The notes under the pieces were generated by a model that saw nothing but the letters and a program-made list of their open reading frames with translations, made no database searches and was not told the origin of the DNA. A DNA stretch of 7,863 nucleotides from NCBI GenBank assembly GCA_026986455.1, contig JALSON010000318.1, forward strand, positions 1 through 7,863. The letters run 5' to 3'. The DNA is from Thermococcaceae archaeon (lineage in GTDB: Archaea > Methanobacteriota_B > Thermococci > Thermococcales > Thermococcaceae). Every line of letters starts with the position of its first letter. The first letter of the stretch is position 1. A program made the position numbers and the translations under genes. Shown in pieces: positions 1-6,243 of the stretch.

Positions 1-581
1 GCAATAGCTTTCAGCGTGTTTATTGCCGAGACTGCATCCGCTCCGGCCCTTTCGGCGGCTAAGCCGAGCTTTGTGATGTCATCCGTGTTTGGCGTGAGCT
101 TCGCTATGACAGGTTTATCCGTTGCGTCCTTAACGGCCCTGACCACCTCGTAGACGTTCTCAGGTTTTTGCCCGATTTCCATGCCGTAGCCCTTTGCATG
201 GGGACAGCTGAGGTTGAGCTCGAAAGCATCGGCAACATCGCTCAGCTTCTCAGCCAGGAATGCAAACTCCTCTCTGCTTCCACCGAATATAGAGACTATC
301 AGCGGGAAGTTGAAGGTATAACCCTCGACCATCTCACGGAAGCCCTTCCAGCCCGGGTTTGGCAGTCCCATGGCGTTTATCAGGCCGTAGGGGAGCTCAA
401 CGATTGTGGGGTTGTCATAGCCCTTCCTCGGCTCGATTCCGATGGATTTGGTAACGACACCACCGGCACCCTCATGATGAGCGCGTATCCACTGTTCAGG
501 AACCTTATCGTTTATTCCGGATGCAAGAATGAGCGGATTTTCAAACTTTATCCCGAAGAGCTCGACTTCAAGGCTCGCCAT
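1..581 (-). CDS. pyrD: Dihydroorotate dehydrogenase (class 1B catalytic subunit type), N-terminal part
   Basis: This gene encodes the flavoenzyme that oxidises dihydroorotate to orotate in de novo pyrimidine synthesis, in the cytoplasm. The minus strand reads MASLEVELFGIKFENPLILA at the start, then a GGVVTKSIG segment near residue 40, NPTIVELPYGLINAMGLPNPG around 57-77, ELNLSCPH near 121, and AKLTPNTDD and GADAVSAINT further on. These are hallmark FMN- and substrate-binding segments of the PyrD TIM barrel. About 193 codons are present; the family is near 300, so the C-terminal third lies beyond the left edge. The ATG at 581-579 is chosen because GAGGTG (592-587) sits 5 bases upstream of it. 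No frameshift is seen. The gene is codirectional with the SRP RNA but has its own TATA-like element. In many organisms the B-type enzyme pairs with an electron-transfer subunit PyrK; none is visible here. Confidence 0.95.
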   Translation of the reverse strand, partial: MASLEVELFGIKFENPLILASGINDKVPEQWIRAHHEGAGGVVTKSIGIEPRKGYDNPTIVELPYGLINAMGLPNPGWKGFREMVEGYTFNFPLIVSIFGGSREEFAFLAEKLSDVADAFELNLSCPHAKGYGMEIGQKPENVYEVVRAVKDATDKPVIAKLTPNTDDITKLGLAAERAGADAVSAINTLKAI

Positions 582-586
582 TTTGA

Positions 587-599
587 CACCTCAGAGGTG
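587..599 (-). promoter_or_regulatory. pyrD ribosome binding site inside a perfect 13-base palindrome
   Basis: The sequence is CACCTC-A-GAGGTG on the plus strand, a perfect 6-bp inverted repeat around one base. On the pyrD strand its downstream half (GAGGTG, 592-587) is the ribosome binding site. The transcription start predicted from the upstream TATA-like box also falls here. It could be an operator, or the symmetry could be chance around the ribosome binding site. Confidence 0.45.
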
Positions 600-613
600 A
601 GAGTGATGGTTTG

Positions 614-628
614 CTATTAAGGTTTTTG
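614..628 (-). promoter_or_regulatory. Probable pyrD promoter (BRE and TATA-like box)
   Basis: The minus strand reads AAAAACC followed by CTTAATAG, a plausible BRE/TATA pair about 25 bases upstream of a start site near 592. This would give a leader of only about 10 bases before the pyrD ATG. The box is weaker than that of the SRP RNA gene. Confidence 0.5.
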
Positions 629-649
629 CCTTTTGCAGTATCTTACAAG

Positions 650-666
650 GGGGAATAGAAAACCGT
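650..666 (-). terminator. Probable SRP RNA terminator (T-rich tract)
   Basis: Just after the 3' end of the SRP RNA the minus strand reads GGTTTTCTATTCCCCCTT. Archaeal intrinsic termination needs mainly an oligo-T tract without a hairpin, and this is the first T-rich stretch downstream of the RNA. The exact end point cannot be fixed from sequence. Confidence 0.45.
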
Positions 667-672
667 TGCTAG

Positions 673-991
673 TGGCGGCGGACGCGTCCGGAGGTGGGAA
701 CCATCCACCGCGGGCCTCCACAGGGGCTCGCTCACCCCCGCTACCCCACGAGCGCCGCACGTCCCGCCTACCGCTGCTCCCTTCCGGGCCTGGCGGGGTT
801 CGGCGGGCAAAGAGCGTTAGCGGAGCCCTTCAGCTCCGCCCCGCTCACCGCCAGCCCCGTGGGACGAGGGCTCATTGTTATGCCCCTGCTTCAGCCCGCG
901 GCTTCAGGAGCCGCCCTCCGGACTTCGGCCCCCGCATATCGACGGTTTCGGGTTCCAGGGGACGCCGAACCCCCCAGCCTAGTCCGCCGCC
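673..991 (-). ncRNA. ffs: Signal recognition particle RNA (archaeal 7S RNA)
   Basis: This is the RNA scaffold of the signal recognition particle, which binds SRP54 and SRP19 and targets membrane and secreted proteins to the translocon. The diagnostic helix-8 sequence is on the minus strand at 790-771: GGCCCGGAAGGGAGCAGCGG, containing the GGAA tetraloop and the AGCAG internal-loop side bound by SRP54. The ends pair perfectly for 10 bp (GGCGGCGGAC at 991-982 with GTCCGCCGCC at 683-674), the terminal helix of archaeal SRP RNA. The resulting length of about 319 nt fits the usual archaeal size, and the region is very GC-rich as expected for a hyperthermophile's structured RNA. The 5' end at about 991 lies 25 bases from a strong TATA box. 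Apparent open reading frames on the opposite strand here are artefacts of high GC. Ends are accurate to a few bases. Confidence 0.95.
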
Positions 992-1008
992 ATTTAAGAC
1001 TACCCGTG

Positions 1009-1029
1009 CCGGATATATAAAGGTTTGGT
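1009..1029 (-). promoter_or_regulatory. SRP RNA promoter (BRE and TATA box)
   Basis: The minus strand reads CCAAACC then TTTATATATCC, a near-ideal Thermococcales BRE/TATA combination. The TATA centre at about 1017 is about 25 bases from the inferred RNA 5' end at about 991, matching archaeal promoter geometry and supporting that end. Confidence 0.85.
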
Positions 1030-1074
1030 TAAGCCTCTCCATGTTGCTGGGATATGACCAATAATGGCTCAGGA

Positions 1075-1101
1075 GAAGTGAAAACTTTACGTTGTCACTT
1101 C
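1075..1101. repeat. Inverted repeat with 7-bp arms and 13-base spacer
   Basis: GAAGTGA at 1075-1081 is the exact reverse complement of TCACTTC at 1095-1101. It lies about 55 bases upstream of the SRP RNA TATA box and overlaps the end of the possible remnant frame. It could be a protein-binding site or a hairpin; arms this short can also arise by chance. Confidence 0.35.
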
Positions 1102-1193
1102 ACTACAGTTACCTCATCACCTGTATTGCTTTTACAAATATAAACATTACCTGAACATAAAGCCACATCAAACTTGAACTGGTGGAAGGTCTC
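1095..1193 (-). pseudogene. Possible degraded C-terminal coding remnant
   Basis: On the minus strand a 32-codon frame with no start codon, bounded upstream by a stop (1196-1194) and ending at TGA (1097-1095), reads ETFHQFKFDVALCSG, then NVYICKSNTGDEVTVVK. The alternating hydrophobic/polar pattern and the NTGDEVTVVK ending look like the last strands of a beta-sheet protein. There is no start codon or ribosome binding site and no recognisable family. It may be a leftover of a decayed gene or simply noise. Confidence 0.2.
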
Positions 1194-1269
1194 TCAAAGC
1201 CCACATTGTATTTCGTTAAGATTATCAAGCACCACGACCTAAACCAAAGGTGCAGAACTTTTCTATCAA

Positions 1270-1309
1270 AAAAAGCTCATAAAAACTGCCTTCTAATCTA
1301 CACTGGTGA
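1270..1309 (+). promoter_or_regulatory. pdh operon promoter and ribosome binding site
   Basis: A purine-rich BRE-like run (AAAAAAG, within 1268-1275) is followed by TCATAAAAAC (1277-1286) as the TATA-like element. A start about 25 bases on, near 1305, leaves a leader of roughly 10 bases. GGTGA at 1305-1309 is the ribosome binding site, 6 bases before the ATG at 1316. This is the only promoter seen for the four pdh genes. Confidence 0.6.
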
Positions 1310-1315
1310 AATATC

Positions 1316-2761
1316 ATGCGCCTTAATGAACATCCAATTCTGGACTTTTCTCTAAGACGGGGACGGGAGGTTACGATTTATTTTGAAGGGAAGCCAGTAA
1401 AGGCCCATGAAGGGGAAACAATATCAATGGCACTTCATGCGGCTGGAATCCGCGTTTTATCCCACAGCAGCGAGAAACACCGGCCGAGGGGGCTCTTCTG
1501 TGCAATAGGCAAGTGCTCCTCGTGCCTTGTGAAGGTCAACGGCATACCCAACGTGCGCTCGTGCATAACCCTCGTGGAGGATGGCATGAGGGTGGAGATG
1601 CAGAAGGGCAAGGAAGAGCTGCCGAAAACCGCAAAGCCGCCTGAATGGAAGGATGCCCCGAAGTTTGAGGGAGATGTGGTCATCATCGGCGGCGGGCCTG
1701 CAGGGCTGATGGCGGCAATAAACGCTGCGGATGCCGGAGCAAGGGTTATCCTGATTGATGAGCAGCCCATGCTCGGCGGCCAGCTGGTCAAGCAGACCCA
1801 CAAGTTCTTCGGCAAGAGGGAGCAGTTCGCCGGTGTGAGGGGCATCAAAATCGCCGAAATCCTTGAGGAAGAGGCTAGGAAGAGGGAGAACATCCAGATA
1901 TTCCTTGAAACCTCTGCCGTTGGCGTCTTCCAGGAAGGTGATGAGAAGCTCGTAATCGCCGTAAGAAAGAACAGGGAGCTCCTTGAATTCAGGGGGAAGA
2001 GCCTCGTGGTCGCCACAGGGGCTATGGAGAAAATGATACCCTTCGAGAACAACGACCTGCCCGGCATTTACGGAGCCGGGGCAATACAGACGCTGATGAA
2101 CACCTACGGTGTAAAGCCCGGCGACAGAGTTCTAATCGTTGGAGCCGGCAACGTGGGGCTTATCTTGGCCTATCAGCTCATTCAGGCGGGCGTTGAGGTT
2201 AAGGCGATAGTGGAGGCAATGCCCAAAGTTGGAGGGTACTTCGTTCACGCTGCCAAGGTCAGGCGCCTGGGTGTTCCGATACTCACGAGGCACACCATCC
2301 TCAGGGCTGAAGGAAGAGAGAGGGTCGAGAGAGCTGTGGTTGCTCAGCTCGACGAAAACTGGAGACCGATCCCGGGAACGGAGAGGGTTTTTGATGTGGA
2401 TGTAATAGCCCTCGCCGTTGGCCTTCGCCCGAGCGTTGAGCTTCTCCATCAGGCCGGCTGTCAGTTGCTCTACATCAGGGAGCTTGGAGGACATGTTGTC
2501 AGGAGGGACGAACGGCTTGAGACGACGATTTCCGGAATTTTCGTTGCCGGCGACACCGCGGGGATAGAGGAGGCAACAACGGCAATGCTTGAGGGCAAGG
2601 TGGCCGGGATAGCCGCAGCCCTTAAAGCAGGTGTGGCGTCTCCTGATTGGCTCAAAGAAATCGAGAAGGCACAGAGAGACCTTGAGGAGTTCAGAAGCGG
2701 GCCCTTTGGAAGGCATGTTCTTGAGGGCATAAAGAAGGTCATGATAGGGGGGAGCGAATGA
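1316..2761 (+). CDS. pdhA: Dye-linked L-proline dehydrogenase complex, alpha subunit ([2Fe-2S]/FAD/NAD-domain protein)
   Basis: This is the large flavoprotein subunit (481 residues) of a multi-subunit amino-acid dehydrogenase. Residues about 15-100 form a ferredoxin-like [2Fe-2S] domain with C62-x4-C67-x2-C70-x12-C83. Residues about 119-240 and 400-440 form the FAD domain (GGGPAG at 125-130, VVATGA near 231-236, GIFVAGDTAG at 407-416). A second Rossmann motif, GAGNVG at 276-281, would bind NAD(H). The same architecture occurs in heterotetrameric sarcosine oxidase alpha, opine oxidase and hydrogen cyanide synthase subunits. The gene order A-F-X-B and the sizes match, from memory, the pdhAFXB operon of Thermococcus profundus, where the A subunit carries NADH-dehydrogenase activity. 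The ATG is preceded by GGTGA. Its TGA overlaps the pdhF start. The proline assignment rests on operon match, not on visible specificity residues. Confidence 0.85.
   Translation: MRLNEHPILDFSLRRGREVTIYFEGKPVKAHEGETISMALHAAGIRVLSHSSEKHRPRGLFCAIGKCSSCLVKVNGIPNVRSCITLVEDGMRVEMQKGKEELPKTAKPPEWKDAPKFEGDVVIIGGGPAGLMAAINAADAGARVILIDEQPMLGGQLVKQTHKFFGKREQFAGVRGIKIAEILEEEARKRENIQIFLETSAVGVFQEGDEKLVIAVRKNRELLEFRGKSLVVATGAMEKMIPFENNDLPGIYGAGAIQTLMNTYGVKPGDRVLIVGAGNVGLILAYQLIQAGVEVKAIVEAMPKVGGYFVHAAKVRRLGVPILTRHTILRAEGRERVERAVVAQLDENWRPIPGTERVFDVDVIALAVGLRPSVELLHQAGCQLLYIRELGGHVVRRDERLETTISGIFVAGDTAGIEEATTAMLEGKVAGIAAALKAGVASPDWLKEIEKAQRDLEEFRSGPFGRHVLEGIKKVMIGGSE
2747..2754 (+). promoter_or_regulatory. 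pdhF ribosome binding site within the end of pdhA
   Basis: GGGGGGAG lies 3 bases before the ATG at 2758, which overlaps the pdhA stop as ATGA. This favours the first of two consecutive ATG codons (2758 and 2761) and suggests coupled translation. Confidence 0.6.
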
Positions 2762-3273
2762 TGGCTGCGGAGATTCCCCGTTATCTGAGGTACGGCTACA
2801 TAACCCCTGAAGAGCTGGAGAAATATATCGGAGAGCTTCCGGGCGAGGAGAGGCTAAGAAAGAGGTCGGTTGCGATACCAGAGTGTCCTCAGGAGATACC
2901 GTGCACGCCCTGCAAGGAAATCTGTCCCGTTGATGCAGTCAGCATGCCCACCCCCAATGACCTGCCAGTGGTTGACTATGATAAATGCGTCGGCTGCTCC
3001 CTATGCGTCCAGATCTGCCCCGGCCTGGCATTCTTCATGATGCACTATGTTGGGGACAGGGCGAGAATAACGCTGCCGCATGAGCTGCTCCCGCTTCCGG
3101 AGAAAGGCGAGGAGGTCGTGCTGCTTAACAGGGTCGGTGAGGAGGTTGGAAGGGGCAGGGTTATCCTGGTAATTCCCAGAGAGAAGAGCAAGGGAGACAC
3201 GCCGATTCTGACCGTGGAGGTTCCGATTGAGCTGGCATGGGATGTTAGGGCTGTTAGGGTGGTGAGAGAATGA
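2758..3273 (+). CDS. pdhF: Dye-linked L-proline dehydrogenase complex, ferredoxin-like 2x[4Fe-4S] subunit
   Basis: This 171-residue subunit (about 19 kDa) should relay electrons inside the dehydrogenase complex. It has two ferredoxin cysteine groups: C43-x5-C49-x2-C52-x3-C56-Pro, and the canonical C77-x2-C80-x2-C83-x3-C87-Pro. The usual crossed pairing would place C56 with the second group and C87 with the first. The first spacing (x5 rather than x2) departs from the standard motif but keeps four cysteines. The N-terminal 40 residues and the C-terminal stretch from about 100 have no recognised domain; the C-terminus is rich in beta-like valine/isoleucine segments. There is no signal peptide or membrane span, so it is cytoplasmic. 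It overlaps pdhA by 4 bases and pdhX by 4 bases (ATGA at both), indicating coupled expression in fixed ratio. Confidence 0.85.
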   Translation: MMAAEIPRYLRYGYITPEELEKYIGELPGEERLRKRSVAIPECPQEIPCTPCKEICPVDAVSMPTPNDLPVVDYDKCVGCSLCVQICPGLAFFMMHYVGDRARITLPHELLPLPEKGEEVVLLNRVGEEVGRGRVILVIPREKSKGDTPILTVEVPIELAWDVRAVRVVRE

Positions 3274-3543
3274 CTGATCCAAGGGAGAATATCATAATCT
3301 GCCGCTGTAACGATGTAACTCAAAAGGAAATAGAGGAGCTCATTGACCAGGGCATAACCGACATTGAGGAAATCAAGCGCCTTCTGAGGGTCGGTATGGG
3401 GCCCTGTCAGGGCAGGACGTGTATTCCGCTTGTCATAGGGATAATAGCCAGAAAGACGGGTAAGAGGCCGGAGGAAATTCCCGTTCCCGCGACGAGGATT
3501 CCCACGAGGCCCGTCCCGATGGGCGTTCTGGTGGGTGATTGCG

Positions 3544-3554
<11 letters not shown>
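3270..3554 (+). CDS. pdhX: Dye-linked L-proline dehydrogenase complex, small BFD-like [2Fe-2S] subunit
   Basis: This 94-residue protein matches the BFD-like [2Fe-2S] domain: C11-R-C13 near the start and GMGPCQGRTC at 42-51, giving four ligands C11, C13, C46 and C51. In related enzymes (opine oxidase, hydrogen cyanide synthase, NirB, copper chaperone CopZ) this fold carries an extra electron-transfer cluster, sometimes fused to the flavoprotein. Here it is a separate gene, as in the Thermococcus profundus operon. The proline/arginine-rich tail (residues about 65-85) is typical of the stand-alone form and may dock it on the partner. It starts at the ATGA overlapping the pdhF stop, with GGTGAGAG just upstream. 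Its last 11 bases overlap the chosen pdhB start. The iron-sulphur call is strong; its exact place in the electron path is inferred. Confidence 0.82.
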
Positions 3555-5507
<1,953 letters not shown>

Positions 5508-5508
5508 T

Positions 5509-5532
5509 TTCTAAACCCTTTTATACTTTTTG
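5509..5532 (+). terminator. T-rich tract serving pyrH end and relBE promoter
   Basis: After the pyrH stop the sequence TTTCTAAACCCTTTTATACT is followed by TTTTG, giving oligo-T runs suitable for archaeal termination. The same stretch holds the TATA box of the next gene (TTTTATACTT), so the two signals overlap. Confidence 0.45.
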
Positions 5533-5552
5533 TGGTTATATTTTAAGGGGGA
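5518..5552 (+). promoter_or_regulatory. relBE-type operon promoter and ribosome binding site
   Basis: TTTTATACTT (5519-5528) is a good TATA box placed about 25 bases before 5548. AGGGGGAT (5546-5553) lies just before the ATG at 5557, so the leader is about 10 bases. Aligned signals fix the antitoxin start at 5557 rather than the in-frame TTG at 5530. Confidence 0.6.
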
Positions 5553-5556
5553 TATT

Positions 5557-5772
5557 ATGGAAGCCAGTCCAATTAATGTCTTGATTCAGGATATTGAAGA
5601 AATGAAAAAGAAGCTTGAGGAAATGGAGAAAGCTCTTCTCCAGCTTAAGGCCCAAATGCTTGAGGAGGAAGAGCTGAGTGAGGAGGAGATTAAGGAACTT
5701 AAGGAGATTGAAAAAGAATCGTTGGAAAAAGGTAAGAGCTGGGACGAGCTAAAAAAGGAGCTGGGTTTATGA
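5557..5772 (+). CDS. relB: RelB-type antitoxin (coiled-coil protein)
   Basis: This 71-residue, highly charged protein precedes and overlaps a RelE-family toxin, so it is the probable antitoxin that wraps around and neutralises it. Residues about 10-37 (I-x2-M-x2-K-L-x2-M-x2-A-L heptads) form a likely coiled coil. Residues 36-71 are a very Glu/Lys-rich helical tail ending in SWDELKKELGL. This resembles the layout of Pyrococcus horikoshii aRelB, a short helical protein without a conventional DNA-binding domain. The start at 5557 follows AGGGGGAT. The stop overlaps the relE start as ATGA, the antitoxin-first coupled arrangement typical of type II pairs. Codons are AT-richer than in the upstream genes. 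The sequence is too low in complexity to assign by itself; the call depends on the neighbour. Confidence 0.75.
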   Translation: MEASPINVLIQDIEEMKKKLEEMEKALLQLKAQMLEEEELSEEEIKELKEIEKESLEKGKSWDELKKELGL

Positions 5773-6035
5773 GATACAGAGTCATAGTCAGCCCCAAAGC
5801 TGAGAAAAACCTCTGCTCTCTCCCTCCCGCAAATGTTAAAAGACTGGCAGAGCTTCTTGATGTTTTAAAAATAAAACCTATACCTGCAGAGCAATTTGAT
5901 ATAAAAAAGCTTAGAGGATTTAAAAATGCCTATCGTGTTCGATTAGGACAGTTTCGGGTGATTTATACTGTCAGATGGGATGAAAATCTTGTTGTTATCT
6001 TGAAGATAGAACCAAGAGAAAGAGCATATCGGTGA
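5769..6035 (+). CDS. relE: RelE/ParE-family toxin (aRelE-like mRNA interferase)
   Basis: This 88-residue protein belongs to the RelE superfamily, whose members cut mRNA in the ribosomal A site. It begins YRVIVSPKAEKNL, has a two-helix hairpin (about 9-38), then K47-L-R-G, AYRVRLGQFRVIYTV (54-68) and the C-terminal VVILKIEPRERAYR (75-88). The pattern and length closely follow Pyrococcus horikoshii aRelE, including basic residues R56, R63, R83 and R85; in aRelE the C-terminal arginine region is known to be needed for activity. The ORF appears intact, so an active toxin is plausible. It is coupled to the antitoxin by a 4-base overlap. Its stop codon is embedded in GGTGAT, the ribosome binding site of the next ORF, so the downstream Cys/His ORF is probably cotranscribed. 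A ParE-like gyrase poison is a less likely alternative. Confidence 0.85.
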   Translation: MRYRVIVSPKAEKNLCSLPPANVKRLAELLDVLKIKPIPAEQFDIKKLRGFKNAYRVRLGQFRVIYTVRWDENLVVILKIEPRERAYR

Positions 6036-6036
6036 T
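6031..6036 (+). promoter_or_regulatory. Ribosome binding site overlapping the relE stop
   Basis: GGTGAT, a perfect match to the archaeal 16S 3' end, contains the relE TGA (6033-6035) and lies 3 bases before the ATG at 6040. It supports 6040 as a true start and ties the channel locus to the toxin-antitoxin transcript. Confidence 0.65.
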
Positions 6037-6039
6037 TTT

Positions 6040-6243
6040 ATGTGCAGGATGGCGCACTTCGGGAACTGCGACCCTGAAACCGCTGATCAGGAGTACTGTA
6101 TTTTTCATAAGCCGAACAAGAGCGAGGAGGAAGCGAGAGAGTTTTACAGGAAGTTCTTTGAGAGGTTCAAGCCGAGGATTGAGGAGATTGAGGTTGAAGA
6201 TGAATCAGAACAGAAAAAAAAGAGTAAAGAGGCTTGTTTTTGA
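6040..6243 (+). CDS. Cys/His mini-domain ORF, probable N-terminal part of the pentapeptide-channel protein
   Basis: This frame encodes 67 residues starting MCRMAHFGNC. C2, C10, C20 and H23 (C-x7-C-x9-C-x2-H, with H6 nearby) could bind a metal such as zinc. A helical, charged segment (EEEAREFYRKFFERFKPR, 29-46) follows, then an acidic stretch IEEIEVEDESE (47-57). The EYCIFHKP motif is, to my recollection, common at the N-terminus of archaeal pentapeptide-repeat proteins, just before the repeats. The frame enters an A8 run at 6214-6221 and stops soon after; dropping one A would join it smoothly to KRLVFEEKLDCSGYVF of the next frame, making a 426-residue protein. The last 44 bases overlap the next ORF. 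It may be a truncated fragment, the N-terminus of a slippage product, or a genuine small protein. It has an excellent ribosome binding site. Confidence 0.6.
   Translation: MCRMAHFGNCDPETADQEYCIFHKPNKSEEEAREFYRKFFERFKPRIEEIEVEDESEQKKKSKEACF

Larger units (their letters stand above)
1030..1275. other. Intergenic stretch without an intact gene
   Basis: Between the SRP RNA promoter and the pdhA promoter there is AT-richer DNA with no ORF of convincing length or start signal on either strand. It contains a 7-bp inverted repeat (1075-1101) and, on the minus strand, a short reading frame that could be a degraded coding remnant (1095-1193). No tRNA, CRISPR repeat or insertion-sequence end was recognised. 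Confidence 0.6.

Noticed and set aside
168..620. 150-codon plus-strand frame
   Set aside because: It is antisense to pyrD, whose minus-strand product shows clear family motifs throughout.
633..1064. Open reading frames of 143 and 108 codons on the plus strand
   Set aside because: They lie antisense to the SRP RNA gene; their proline/arginine-rich, family-less products reflect the high GC of the structured RNA.
1075..1101. CRISPR repeat fragment
   Set aside because: Only one short inverted repeat is present, with no second copy or regularly spaced units, and it does not resemble known Thermococcales repeats that I can recall.
1435..2742. Long minus-strand frames opposite pdhA (and similar ones opposite pdhF, pdhB and pyrH)
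   Set aside because: They are antisense shadows without family motifs or start signals; the plus-strand genes account for the region.
6032..6199. Upstream in-frame extension of the channel ORF from 6032
   Set aside because: The extension (basic, serine-rich) is out of frame with the better supported Cys/His ORF starting at 6040 and has no ribosome binding site of its own; ATG 6200 or fusion with the 6040 frame is more likely.
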